64,000 bases of DNA from JAIBJN01 sp963784175 (GCA_963784175.1 CAWAQJ010000018.1:248001-312000); one strand, 5' to 3'; positions 33,116 to 41,872 are shown, counted from the stretch's first letter. Numbers and translations: made by a program. The notes: generated by a model from the letters alone, not told the origin.

Positions 33116-34365
33116 AGCGCCTCCACGAGCTCGCGGAACCGCTCGCCGCGCGCCTCGAAGTCGCGGAACTGGTCGTAGCTCGCGCAGGCCGGCGAGAGGA
33201 GAACGACGTCGCCCGGCTCGGCCTCGGCGTGTGCGTCGGCGACCGCGTTCTCGAGGTCGCGGGAGTTCTGGAAGCGCACGCCCGCCGCCGCGAGTGCCTC
33301 GGCGATCTCGTCCGCCGCCTCCCCGATGAGGTACGCGCGCGCGACGCCCGACTGCTGCGCGCTGCGCGCGAGGCCGGTGAACGAGGAGCCCTTGAGGCTT
33401 CCTCCGAGGATGACGCGGAGCCCCGGCGGGTACGCGCCGAGGGCGCGCTCGGCTGCCTCGGGGTTCGTCGCCTTGGAATCGTTGATCCAGCGCACGCCGC
33501 CGACTTCGCGGATGAGCTCGAGGCGGTGGGGCACGCCGGCGAACGTGCGCAGCGCCTCGGCGATCGCCGCGTCATCGATGCCGGCAGCGCGTGCAGCCGC
33601 GGTCGCTGCGGCGGCGTTCTCTCGGTTGTGGGCGCCGGGGATGCGCGGCTCGGCGGGCAGCGGGTCGTCGGCGGCGAACTCGACGCGCCGGGCCGACCCC
33701 GGCAGCTCGGCGAAGCCGCGCGGGACGACAGCGACGTCGTCGGGGCCCTGGTTCTCGAAGATCCGGAGCTTCGCGGCGCGGTAGGCATCGAGGTCGCCGT
33801 GGCGGTCGAGGTGGTCCGGTGTCAGGTTCAGGAGGACGGCGATCTCCGGTCGGAAGGACTCGATGTCCTCGAGCTGGAAGCTCGAGAGCTCGCAGACGAT
33901 CCACGCGTCGTCGGGAATCGCGCCGTCGAGCGCGGTGAGCGGCCGGCCGACGTTCCCGGCGACGGCCACCGAACGGTTGGCAGCCCGGAACACGGCGCCG
34001 AGGAGCTCGCTCGTCGTCGTCTTCCCGTTCGTCCCGGTGACTCCGACCAGCGGGTTCGCGAGCAGCCTCGAGCCGAGCTCCACCTCGCTCCAGATGGTGA
34101 GGCCACGCGCGCGTGCGGCGGCCGCGAGGGGTGCCTCGCTCGGGACTCCCGGGCTCTTCACCAACAGGTCCACGTCGTCAAGGAGCGCGGGGTCTTCCGC
34201 GCCGAGGACGACTTCGACGCCTGCCTGGCGAAGCCTCCCCGCGTCGAGGCTCTCGTTTCGGTCCACGCCCACGACCCGCACACCCCGGCGTGCGAGCGCG
34301 GCCGCCGCGGCCTCGCCCGAGCGCGCGAGGCCCAGAACGAGCGCAGACTCAGGAAGCGAACTCAG
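33112..34365 (-). CDS. murD: UDP-N-acetylmuramoylalanine--D-glutamate ligase
   Basis: Mur ligase adding D-Glu. Motifs: VTGTNGKTTTSELL, AVAGNVGRPL, CELSSFQLE, LNLTPDHLDRHG, NRENAAAATAAARA, NDSKATNPEAAERAL and LLSPACASYDQF. The first conventional start (GTG 34281) would delete the beginning of the N-terminal UDP-binding fold. Upstream codons in the same frame read ESALVLGLARSGEAAAAALARRGVRVVGVDRN, which is that fold. Between it and the end of mraY the only plausible initiator is CTG at 34365 (17-nt overlap with mraY); ATT at 34380 is a second, weaker option. With CTG the protein is 417 residues, near family size. Confidence 0.88.
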   Translation of the reverse strand: MSSLPESALVLGLARSGEAAAAALARRGVRVVGVDRNESLDAGRLRQAGVEVVLGAEDPALLDDVDLLVKSPGVPSEAPLAAAARARGLTIWSEVELGSRLLANPLVGVTGTNGKTTTSELLGAVFRAANRSVAVAGNVGRPLTALDGAIPDDAWIVCELSSFQLEDIESFRPEIAVLLNLTPDHLDRHGDLDAYRAAKLRIFENQGPDDVAVVPRGFAELPGSARRVEFAADDPLPAEPRIPGAHNRENAAAATAAARAAGIDDAAIAEALRTFAGVPHRLELIREVGGVRWINDSKATNPEAAERALGAYPPGLRVILGGSLKGSSFTGLARSAQQSGVARAYLIGEAADEIAEALAAAGVRFQNSRDLENAVADAHAEAEPGDVVLLSPACASYDQFRDFEARGERFRELVEAL

Positions 34366-35371
34366 AGGCGTAGCGGTAATAGAGGACGAAGCCGCAGGCG
34401 CAGAGGATCGCGGTGACGATCCAGAAGCGGACGGTGATCTTCGTCTCCGACCAGGCCTTCATCTCGAAATGATGGTGGAGCGGCGCCATCAGCAGGACGC
34501 GGCGCCCGAAGCGCTTGAAGCTGATGACCTGGACGATGACGGACAGCGCCTCGATCAGGAAGATGCCGCCGATCAGGATCAGCAGAATCTCCGTCTTGGT
34601 CATGATCGCGAAGGCGGCGAGCGCGCCTCCGAGGCCCATTGAGCCGGTGTCGCCCATGAAGACCTCGGCGGGGAACGCGTTGTACCAGAGGAAGCCGATC
34701 GAGGCGCCTACGAGGCTTGCACCCAGGATGGCGAGGTCGAGGTCGACCTGGTCGGCGGCGCCCACGGCGCGAATGGAGGCGAGCGCGGCGACGAGGCTCA
34801 TCGCCGTGTAGGTGAGGATCGCGATCGTCGTGGTGCCCGCGGCGAGCCCGTCGATCCCGTCGGTCAGGTTCACGCCGTTCGACGCTCCCGCGATGATGAT
34901 GAAGAGGAGGACGTACCAGCCCCACGAGAGCGGCAGGTCGATGTCCAGGAGCGGCAGGTAGACGTCGGTCGTGAGCGGCGTGTCGAGCCCGCGGGCGGCG
35001 ACGATCCCGACGACGACCGTGATCGCCCCGAGCCAGACGAGCTTCCAGCGGCCCGCGAGACCGAGCGAGCGGCGGCGGGAGACCTTCGTCCAGTCGTCGA
35101 CGAATCCGATCGCGGCGCAGCCGAGCGTGACGAAGAAGGCCGTCACGGCCGGGACCGTGCGTTCCGAGAAGATGAGGAACGGCACCGCCATCGCGATCAT
35201 GATCAGGAGGCCGCCCATCGCCGGCGTCCCCTGCTTGACGACGTGGCCCTTCGGGCCCTCCTCGCGGATCTGCTGGCCGAACTCGTTCTTGCGCAGGAAG
35301 TCGATGAACTTGGGCCCCGAGAGGATGGAGATCACCATCGCCAGGACGCCCGCGAGCAGGACCTCGACCAT
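34349..35371 (-). CDS. mraY: Phospho-N-acetylmuramoyl-pentapeptide-transferase
   Basis: 340-residue, ten-helix membrane enzyme transferring phospho-MurNAc-pentapeptide to undecaprenyl phosphate (lipid I). Family residues: KxGTPxMGG as KQGTPAMGGLLI, GFVDDWTKVSRRRSLGL (Mg-binding DD), SNGVNLTDGIDGLAAG, FLWYNAFPAEVFMGDTGSMGLGGALA, and LHHHFEMKAWSETKITVRFW at the C-terminus. ATG start 10 bp after the murF stop. Confidence 0.96.
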   Translation of the reverse strand: MVEVLLAGVLAMVISILSGPKFIDFLRKNEFGQQIREEGPKGHVVKQGTPAMGGLLIMIAMAVPFLIFSERTVPAVTAFFVTLGCAAIGFVDDWTKVSRRRSLGLAGRWKLVWLGAITVVVGIVAARGLDTPLTTDVYLPLLDIDLPLSWGWYVLLFIIIAGASNGVNLTDGIDGLAAGTTTIAILTYTAMSLVAALASIRAVGAADQVDLDLAILGASLVGASIGFLWYNAFPAEVFMGDTGSMGLGGALAAFAIMTKTEILLILIGGIFLIEALSVIVQVISFKRFGRRVLLMAPLHHHFEMKAWSETKITVRFWIVTAILCACGFVLYYRYASEFAS

Positions 35372-35380
35372 TCGGGGACC

Positions 35381-36697
35381 CTAAGCCTCGGCCGGGACGA
35401 CGGCGACGGCCTCCGCGATGACCTCGAGGCCCATCGCGCGGGATCCCTTGACGAGCACGTAGTCGCCCGGTCGAAGGACGCTTCGGAGCGCCGCGAGGCC
35501 CTGCTCGACCGTGGGCGCCCACCGCGTGAGCTGGACGCCGCGGGCACCCTCCACGTACCCGCGCGCGAGCGGCCCGACGGCGACCAGGACGTCCACCCCG
35601 GCCCTCGCCGCGCGGGCGCCGACCTCACGGTGGTAGGCGGGTGCGCCCGCGCCCAGCTCGGCCATGTCTCCGAGCACTGCCACCTTGCGCGAGTCGCCGG
35701 CGCGCTGCTGCAGGTGCTCGAGCGCCGCAGCCATCGAGAGAGGGTTCGCGTTGTAGCAGTCGTTGATGAGGATGCCGCCCTCCGGGAGAGCGATCTCCTC
35801 GCCGCGCAGGCGCGAGAGCTGCACGTGCCGCGCGCCCTTCTGCACCTTGCCGAGCGGGAGGCCGAGCGCGTGGTACGCGGCGATGGCGGCGAGCGCGTTC
35901 GTGGCGTTGTAGCGCGAGCCGAAGCTGAACTCGAGCGTCAGCGGACGACCGAAGGCTTCGACGCGGATGCGCGCAGTCCCGTCCTTGGCGGCGAAGTAGC
36001 TGAGGCTGACGTCTCCCCCGTCCCCGAACCGCGCGATCTCGATGTCGTCTCGATTCAGGTAGGGCTCGAGGTAGGCCTCGCCGGCCGGGACGACCGCAGT
36101 ACCGCCGGGCGGGAGGCTCTCGATCAGCTCGGCCTTCGCCTGGGCCACGCGCTCGACGGTCCCGAGCAGCTCGAGGTGCACCGGGCCGACGCTCGTGATG
36201 ATCCCGACGTCGGGTTGGGCGATATCGCAGAGCTCGGCGATCTGGCCGAGGCCGCGCATGCCCATCTCGAGGATCGCGATCTCGGTGTTCTCGTCGAGCC
36301 GGCAGAGCGTGAGCGGGAGGCCGATCTCGTTGTTCTGGCTCCCCTCCGCGACGACTGTCGGCGCGTGCGGAGCGCAGAGGGCGCCGAGGATGTCCTTCGT
36401 GGAGGTCTTCGCGGTCGAGCCGGTGACCGCAACCACCTTCGCGCTCGACCGCTCGCGCACCGTCCGGCCGAGGGCGCCGAGAGCGCCGAATGCGTCCTCC
36501 GGAATGAGGGCGGCCGCTGCTCCCGCTTCGAGTGCGTCCTTGACGAAGTCGACACCGCCGCCGACGGCGACGAACAGGTCGCCCGGCTCGATGCGGCGCG
36601 AGTCGATGGAGACGCCCATGACACGCTCGGCCCCGCGGCTCCGCTCGAGCCGGCCTGGCGCAAGGCCTTCGATCTCGTCGAGAGCGATGGGGATCAT
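35381..36697 (-). CDS. murF: UDP-MurNAc-tripeptide--D-Ala-D-Ala ligase
   Basis: 438-residue Mur ligase finishing the pentapeptide. Domain 1 SIDSRRIEPGDLFVAV. The ATP loop is VTGSTAKTSTKDIL, where the usual Gly before Lys is Ala. Then GSQNNEIGLPLTL, EMGMRGLGQI, INDCYNANPLSM, VLGDMAELG and VKGSRAMGLE. The ATG overlaps the murE stop (ATGA). A frame extending to 37030 runs into murE and is not real. Confidence 0.94.
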   Translation of the reverse strand: MIPIALDEIEGLAPGRLERSRGAERVMGVSIDSRRIEPGDLFVAVGGGVDFVKDALEAGAAAALIPEDAFGALGALGRTVRERSSAKVVAVTGSTAKTSTKDILGALCAPHAPTVVAEGSQNNEIGLPLTLCRLDENTEIAILEMGMRGLGQIAELCDIAQPDVGIITSVGPVHLELLGTVERVAQAKAELIESLPPGGTAVVPAGEAYLEPYLNRDDIEIARFGDGGDVSLSYFAAKDGTARIRVEAFGRPLTLEFSFGSRYNATNALAAIAAYHALGLPLGKVQKGARHVQLSRLRGEEIALPEGGILINDCYNANPLSMAAALEHLQQRAGDSRKVAVLGDMAELGAGAPAYHREVGARAARAGVDVLVAVGPLARGYVEGARGVQLTRWAPTVEQGLAALRSVLRPGDYVLVKGSRAMGLEVIAEAVAVVPAEA

Positions 36698-38169
36698 GCC
36701 GCGGCGCCGAGCCTCCGGAGCGCATCGCGCGCGACCTCGCGGTCGTCGAACGGGATCGTTTGGTCGCTGAACTCCTGACCCTGCTCGTGCCCCTTCCCAG
36801 CGATGACGACGACGTCGCCCTCGTCGGCCTGCTCGATGGCCTTGGCGATCGCGGCGGCGCGGTCCGGCTCGACGTCCTCGTCGCCGTTCATGCCGGTGAG
36901 GATCTCGTCGATGATCGCGGTCGGCTCCTCGCTGCGGGGATTGTCCGAGGTGACGATGGCGCGGTCTGCGAGCCGGCTCACGACCTCGCCCATCAGCGGG
37001 CGCTTGGCACGGTCGCGGTCGCCGCCGCACCCGAAGACGCAGAGGAGCCGTCCGTTCGTCAGGTTGCGCGCCTCAGCGAGCACGTTCTCCAGCGCCTCCG
37101 GCGTGTGCGCGTAGTCGACGAGCACGGCAAACGGCTGCCCCTCGTCCACCGCCTCGAAACGCCCGGGAACGCCTGCCAGATGCTCGACGCCGCGGACGAC
37201 CGCGTCGTCCTCGATGCCGAGCAGGCGCGCGGCGGCGATCGCTCCCAGGACGTTCTCGACGTTGAAACGGCCGCGAAGGCGCGGGCGCACCGCGAGACCG
37301 GCCGCGCGGAAGCTCGTCGCCGACGGCGTGAGCTCGAGGCCTTCCGGCCGAATGTCGGCATCGTCGTCCAGGCCGAAGGTGAGGAGAGGGCTGCCCAGCC
37401 CTCGCAGCTCCTCGGCGAGGCGCCGTCCGTGCCCGTCGCCGACGTTCACGGCCGCGGGCGGCCGGTTGCCGTCGACGTCCGGGTCGACGAAGAGGCGACG
37501 CTTGGCCTCGTAGTACGAGTCCATCGTCCCGTGGAAGTCCAGGTGGTCCTGGGTCAGGTTCGTGAAGACGAGGGCCCGGAAACGCGTGCCGAGGAGACGC
37601 TTGAGCTCGGACGCGTGCGAGGACGCCTCCATCGCGCAGCTCCGGTCGCCCGCGTCCAACATTTCGCGGTACGTGCGCTGGAGGTCGATGGCCTCGGGCG
37701 TCGTGCGGACGACCGCGCGCCGCTCGCCGCCGATCCGCATCTCGACCGTGCCGAGCAGGCCTGGACGGCGGCCGGCGGCGGCGAGAATCGAGTAGAGCAG
37801 GAACGCCGTGGTCGTCTTCCCGTTCGTCCCCGTCACGCCCGCGACCTCGAGCTCGCGCGTCGGCCGGCCGAAGAAGACGTCCGCCGCCAGGGCCATCGCG
37901 GTGCGCGCGTCCGCGACGACGATCTGCGGCACGTTCAGGTCGAGCACGCGCTCGACGACGAGCGCCACGGCGCCGGCGGCGACCGCAGCGGCGGCGAAAT
38001 CGTGGCCGTCCGCCCTCTGACCCGGGACGCAGACGAAGAGCGATCCAGTCGCGACCGTCCGCGCGTCGTAGGCAAGGTCCGTGATGCGCACCGGCGCGGG
38101 GTCGACCGTCTCGACCGCGCCGACGGCCCGGCCGAGGGTCTCGAGATCGATTGCAGGCGGTTCTGGCAC
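36694..38169 (-). CDS. murE: UDP-MurNAc-L-Ala-D-Glu--meso-diaminopimelate ligase
   Basis: 491-residue Mur ligase adding the third peptide residue. ATP loop VTGTNGKTTTAFLL, then TTPEAIDLQRTYREMLDAG, SSHASELKRL, TNLTQDHLDFHG, DYAHTPEALENVL. The specificity motif is DNPR (TSDNPRSEEPTAI), which predicts meso-diaminopimelate rather than lysine. The GTG at 38169 fits the conserved N-terminus. A longer open frame to 38508 would run through the intergenic repeats into ftsI. A 166-bp non-coding gap separates it from ftsI, the largest break in the dcw operon. Confidence 0.95.
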   Translation of the reverse strand: MPEPPAIDLETLGRAVGAVETVDPAPVRITDLAYDARTVATGSLFVCVPGQRADGHDFAAAAVAAGAVALVVERVLDLNVPQIVVADARTAMALAADVFFGRPTRELEVAGVTGTNGKTTTAFLLYSILAAAGRRPGLLGTVEMRIGGERRAVVRTTPEAIDLQRTYREMLDAGDRSCAMEASSHASELKRLLGTRFRALVFTNLTQDHLDFHGTMDSYYEAKRRLFVDPDVDGNRPPAAVNVGDGHGRRLAEELRGLGSPLLTFGLDDDADIRPEGLELTPSATSFRAAGLAVRPRLRGRFNVENVLGAIAAARLLGIEDDAVVRGVEHLAGVPGRFEAVDEGQPFAVLVDYAHTPEALENVLAEARNLTNGRLLCVFGCGGDRDRAKRPLMGEVVSRLADRAIVTSDNPRSEEPTAIIDEILTGMNGDEDVEPDRAAAIAKAIEQADEGDVVVIAGKGHEQGQEFSDQTIPFDDREVARDALRRLGAAA

Positions 38170-38217
38170 GGATTTCCGCTCTCTTCGCCGCGGCGCGCGC
38201 GGTTCTTCCTCGGTGCT

Positions 38218-38329
38218 GCGTGCATTCTGGCGCGGTCCGCGACAGACGCGCGCAGATTCCCTCGCTAGCGTGAATTCTGGGGTGCCCCGATGGGGGTCCC
38301 CCGCGCGCGCACGCGCGCGTGAATCTCTG
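38218..38329. repeat. Three direct repeats, 13 bp, ~50-bp spacing, in the ftsI-murE gap
   Basis: GCGTGCATTCTGG at 38218-38230, GCGTGAATTCTGG at 38268-38280 and GCGTGAATCTCTG at 38317-38329 are 50 and 49 bp apart, about five helical turns. This is the only sizeable gap inside the dcw operon, so they may be sites for a regulator of murE and downstream genes. Confidence 0.5.
38279..38302. other. GC hairpin in the ftsI-murE gap
   Basis: GGGG..CCCC and GGGG..CCCC pair as a 10-bp stem with a 2-bp internal mismatch and a GAT loop, between the second and third direct repeats. No T-tract; it could attenuate transcription or be a spacer. Confidence 0.4.
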
Positions 38330-38335
38330 TCCGTG

Positions 38336-40009
38336 CTACTGCGCCCGGTCGGGCGGGATCTCGAGGTACTCGAGCGCGAACTGCGCGATCTCGGCGAAGG
38401 CCGGGGCCGCCACCGTGCCGCCCCAGATTGCGCCCCGCGGCTCGTCGACCGTGACCAGGACGACGATCTCCGGATTGCTCGCGGGCGCGAAGCCGACGAA
38501 GGACGCAACGTACCGCGTCTCCGAGTACCCGCCGGACGAATCCGGCTTGGCTGCGGTCCCGGTCTTGCCGGCGACTCGGTAGCCGTCGATCTGGGCGGTC
38601 GTGCCCGAGCCCTCCTCGACGACGCCGCGCAGCATGCGCGTCAGCTGCGCCGCGGTGCTCTCGGAGATGACTCGCCGCGTCTTCGGCTTCGTGCGCTCGG
38701 CGCCGGCGACACGGTCGACGAAGTGGGGCTCGACCCACATGCCGTCGTTGGCAATCGCGCCGTAGGCGGCGACCATCTGCAGCGGCGTGACGGCGATGCC
38801 CTGGCCGATGGGGACGTTGCCGATCGTCGAGCCGGACCACTTGTCGGGCGGAAGGACGATCCCGCGTGTCTCACCCGGATAGTCGACACCGGTCTTCGCA
38901 CCGAACCCAAACCGCTTGATCCACTCGGAGAGCTTCTGCCGCTGGAGCTGGATCGCAAGCGTGATCACGCCGACGTTGGAGGACTGCGAGAGGATCTGGG
39001 AAACGGTCATCGTCTGCGTCCCGCGCGTGACGGCCTCGTGGATGACGCGATCCTCCACCTGGATCGAGCCCTTCAGCCGGAACTTCGTCGATGGGCTGAC
39101 GATGCCCTCCTCGAGAACGCCGCCCACCGTGACCACCTTGAACGTCGAGCCCGGCTCGTACGTGTCCGTGACGGCGCGGTTGCGCAGTCGTTCCTCGTCC
39201 CAACGCGACACGACCGGATAGTCGTTGGCGTCGAAGCCGGGCTCGACGGCGAGCGCGAGGATCCCGCCGCTCTTCACGTCGAGCACCACGGCCGTCGCCG
39301 CCTTTGCGGACCAGGCGCCACGGGTCCGCTTGAGGATCTTCTCGACCTGGCGCTGGAGCGAGTGATCGACCGTCAGGTGAACATCGCGCCCGTTCTGCGC
39401 CGGGGTCGCGTCGACGACGTCGATCCGACGGCCGAACGGATCGCGCACGACGGTCTCCGAGCCGTCGTGACCGGCGAGCGCCTTGTCGAACTGGAGCTCG
39501 AGCCCCGAAAGGCCGGTGTTCTCCGTGCCCACATAGCCGACGATCTCGGACGCGACCGTCTTCTGCGGGTAGACGCGGTGCTCCTCGGGATAGAAGCCGA
39601 TCCCGGGGATCTCCTGCCGCTTGAGGTCCGCCGCCTTCTCGGCATTCGCCTGGCGCGCGAGATAGACGAACCCGCGCGAGCGGTCGGAGAGGAGCGGGTA
39701 CAGATCATCCGGCTCGATTTCGAGGGCCCGCCCGGCGACGATCGCAGCCGCGCGCGCATCGACGATCTGCCGGGGGTTCGCGTACACGGTCGTCGCGCGC
39801 TCACCGATGGCGAGTTGCCTCCCGAGCCGGTCGTAGATCGTCCCGCGGCGCGCGGGCACTGTCCGCTCCTCGCGGTGCTGGCTCGTCGCGATGCGGTCGA
39901 GCGCCTGCGCCTTGACCGCCTGCAGCCACGCGACCCGCCCGAACGCGGCCACGAAGATGAGCGCGAAGACCGCGATCAGCAGACGGATGCGCCTGTTGGC
40001 CTGGCGCAC
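38336..40009 (-). CDS. ftsI: Division-specific class B PBP (FtsI/PBP3)
   Basis: 557-residue transpeptidase cross-linking septal peptidoglycan. A short cytoplasmic end and one TM helix (8-28) come first. The N-terminal pedestal includes RGTIYDRLGRQLA (about 55-67) and GLSGLELQFDKALAG. The transpeptidase domain has S288-x-x-K291 (STFK), S343-x-N345 (SSN) and KTGT (482-485). No PASTA domains follow. GTG start 6 nt after the ftsL stop. Works with FtsW in the same cluster. Confidence 0.96.
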   Translation of the reverse strand: MRQANRRIRLLIAVFALIFVAAFGRVAWLQAVKAQALDRIATSQHREERTVPARRGTIYDRLGRQLAIGERATTVYANPRQIVDARAAAIVAGRALEIEPDDLYPLLSDRSRGFVYLARQANAEKAADLKRQEIPGIGFYPEEHRVYPQKTVASEIVGYVGTENTGLSGLELQFDKALAGHDGSETVVRDPFGRRIDVVDATPAQNGRDVHLTVDHSLQRQVEKILKRTRGAWSAKAATAVVLDVKSGGILALAVEPGFDANDYPVVSRWDEERLRNRAVTDTYEPGSTFKVVTVGGVLEEGIVSPSTKFRLKGSIQVEDRVIHEAVTRGTQTMTVSQILSQSSNVGVITLAIQLQRQKLSEWIKRFGFGAKTGVDYPGETRGIVLPPDKWSGSTIGNVPIGQGIAVTPLQMVAAYGAIANDGMWVEPHFVDRVAGAERTKPKTRRVISESTAAQLTRMLRGVVEEGSGTTAQIDGYRVAGKTGTAAKPDSSGGYSETRYVASFVGFAPASNPEIVVLVTVDEPRGAIWGGTVAAPAFAEIAQFALEYLEIPPDRAQ

Positions 40010-40015
40010 AGGGAG

Positions 40016-40402
40016 CTATCCCTTCTTGGACGGAACCAGCGGGAGGTAGCGGCGATCTTCGGCCCTGACGAGCCCGAGCCGATGCAGCGCCAGGCCCTCG
40101 ATACGGCCGGCGGCAGCGGTCCGCGAGAGCTCGGCCTCGAGCTCTTGATGCCGCGTGAGGAGTTGGTTGTACTCCTCGTCCAGCCGCTCTCCCTCCATGT
40201 TCAGCCGCAGGACGCCGACGTTGAGCGCGACGATGCCGGCGAGAAGCGCGGCGACGACGAGGATCCAGACGACGCTCCCGGTCAGCCGCGGGCGCGCCGC
40301 GGCCCGCTTCCTCGGCGCCGGGCGGGGCTGCGCGCGCGGGCGTGGCTGAGGGCGCGGCGCTCGGCGAGGGCGGGGCTCCGCCCGTGCGGTTGCAGTCGCC
40401 AT
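40016..40402 (-). CDS. ftsL: FtsL-like septum protein
   Basis: 128-residue bitopic protein at the ftsL position between rsmH and ftsI. It has a Pro/Arg-rich cytoplasmic tail of ~45 residues and one TM helix (VVWILVVAALLAGIVALNVGVL, about 49-70). A leucine-heptad coiled coil follows (RLNMEGERLDEEYNQLLTRHQELEAELSRTAA), then LGLVRAEDRRYLPL. Sequence identity in this family is low, so the name rests on topology and context. ATG overlaps the rsmH stop by one base. Confidence 0.85.
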   Translation of the reverse strand: MATATARAEPRPRRAPRPQPRPRAQPRPAPRKRAAARPRLTGSVVWILVVAALLAGIVALNVGVLRLNMEGERLDEEYNQLLTRHQELEAELSRTAAAGRIEGLALHRLGLVRAEDRRYLPLVPSKKG

Positions 40403-41358
40403 CAGGTCTTCACCGCCACACGGAGCCGGGCGGACGAGGCGCGAGGGTTCTCGGCCGTCTCGGCGGGCGAGGGCCTGATCGCCTTCCGCGTGACCAGCCG
40501 CAGCGACGGCTCCTTGCCGCACACGCAGATCGGCAGGTCGGGCGGGCACGTGCAACCGCGCGCCTCGGCGGCGAAGAAGCGCTTGACGATCCTGTCCTCG
40601 AGCGAGTGAAAGCTGATAACCGCGATCCGGCCGCCCGGGCGCAGCAGGCGGACGGCCGCGGGAAGCGCCTGCTCGAGCGACTCGAGCTCCTCGTTGACGA
40701 CGATGCGCAGCGCCTGGAAGACCCGTTTCGCCGGATGGCCGTCGCCGAAGCGCCGCGGCGCGGGGATCGCTGAGCGGACGACCTCGACGAGATCGCCGGT
40801 CCGCTCGAATGGCTGCTCGTCTCGGCGACGGACGATCGCGCGGGCGATCTGCCGCGAGAAACGCTCCTCGCCGTAGCGCCGGAAGATGTCGGCGAGCTCG
40901 CGCTCGTCGGTCTCGTTCACGATGTCGCGCGCGGAGCGCGGCGCGGATGCATCCATGCGCATGTCGAGCGGCGCGTCGGCCGCATACGAGAAGCCGCGCT
41001 CGGGACGGTCGATCTGCATGCTCGAGATGCCCAGGTCGAGCTGGATCGCGTCGGCCTCGACGCCGTTGTCGGCGAGCTGGCCGAGGACGACCGCGAAGTC
41101 GCCCCGGAGAAAGCGCGACTGGACGCTCGCAGCTCGCTGGAAGCGCTCGAAGTAGGGGCGCACGCTCGCGTCCTTGTCGATGGCGATGAACCGGCCTCGA
41201 CCCTGGAGGTCGGCTGCCAGGAGGTCGGCATGGCCGCCGGCCCCGAAGGTCCCGTCGATCACCGTCTCCCCGGGCTGGACCGCGAGGAGCTCGCGCACCT
41301 CGTCGGCGAGGACCGGGACGTGATCAGCGTTCTCGTGCCGCAACGCGTTCGGCAACAA
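40402..41358 (-). CDS. rsmH: 16S rRNA (cytosine-1402-N4)-methyltransferase
   Basis: 318-residue SAM enzyme (MraW) methylating C1402 in the 30S P site. Text: HVPVLADEVRELLAVQPGETVIDGTFGAGGHADLL, QLDLGISSMQIDRPERGFSYAADAPLDMRMD, GDGHPAKRVFQALRIVVNEELESLEQAL and ISFHSLEDRIVKRFF; CTCPPDLPICVCG near the end. The TTG at 41358 is chosen because GGGAGG lies 7 nt upstream; TTG 41355 and 41376 are alternatives. Its first ~35 bp overlap the end of mraZ. Confidence 0.94.
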   Translation of the reverse strand: MLPNALRHENADHVPVLADEVRELLAVQPGETVIDGTFGAGGHADLLAADLQGRGRFIAIDKDASVRPYFERFQRAASVQSRFLRGDFAVVLGQLADNGVEADAIQLDLGISSMQIDRPERGFSYAADAPLDMRMDASAPRSARDIVNETDERELADIFRRYGEERFSRQIARAIVRRRDEQPFERTGDLVEVVRSAIPAPRRFGDGHPAKRVFQALRIVVNEELESLEQALPAAVRLLRPGGRIAVISFHSLEDRIVKRFFAAEARGCTCPPDLPICVCGKEPSLRLVTRKAIRPSPAETAENPRASSARLRVAVKT

Positions 41359-41758
41359 CCTCCACCCTCCCTTCAACGTCTTCGATCTCGTCCCGCCAGG
41401 CCTTTCGATCCCACACCTCGAGGTGATCGCCGACGCCCACGACGACGACGTCGCGCGCCACGCTTACCTTCTTGAGGAGGCCGGCAGGAATGGTCACGCG
41501 CCCCTGCTTGTCGAGGTCGGCCTCGAGGCCGGACGAGAACAGCGCCCTGCGAAGCTGGCGGGTCTCGCGGGTAAAGGGATCCAGATCCGCGAGGCGGGAG
41601 GCCATCGTCGCCTCCCATGCCTGCCGCGTGTACACGTCGAGACAGGGGTCGATCCCGCGCGAGACGACGACGCCGTCGGCGAAGGATTGGCGAAACCGCG
41701 CGGGAAGAGTGAGGCGGTTCTTGTCGTCGATCGTGTGCTCGTACTCGCCGAGAAGCAT
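41324..41758 (-). CDS. mraZ: Transcriptional regulator MraZ
   Basis: 144-residue AbrB-like DNA-binding protein of two repeats: FLGEYEHTIDDKNRLTLPARFR-type (here LLGEYEHTIDDKNRLTLPARF, residues 2-22) and DLDKQGRVTIPAGLLKK (about 85-102). It binds tandem GTGG-type boxes in its own promoter and controls the dcw operon. Four such boxes at a 10-bp period lie just upstream. The ATG at 41758 matches the family start; the frame is open further upstream through the promoter, which is not coding. Confidence 0.95.
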   Translation of the reverse strand: MLLGEYEHTIDDKNRLTLPARFRQSFADGVVVSRGIDPCLDVYTRQAWEATMASRLADLDPFTRETRQLRRALFSSGLEADLDKQGRVTIPAGLLKKVSVARDVVVVGVGDHLEVWDRKAWRDEIEDVEGRVEVVAERVAARER

Positions 41759-41780
41759 TGGGCAACGCCTTCCAGGTCTG

Positions 41781-41821
41781 CCACTTCGCCCCACTTTAGA
41801 CCACAATCCCCCACTTGGCAA
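41781..41821 (-). promoter_or_regulatory. mraZ/dcw promoter with four MraZ boxes
   Basis: On the minus strand: -35 TTGCCA (41816-41821), exactly 17 bp, -10 TAAAGT (41793-41798). Superimposed are four (A/T)(A/T)GTGG boxes whose complements CCACTT, CCACAA, CCACTT and CCACTT begin at 41811, 41801, 41791 and 41781, a perfect 10-bp period, lying on one face of the helix. This matches the known tandem-box logic of MraZ operators and predicts direct autorepression by blocking RNA polymerase. Confidence 0.85.
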
Positions 41822-41872
41822 CCCGTCCGGCAGAATGGCCGCGACCGCGCAAACGCACCGAAGGAGGCCGGA

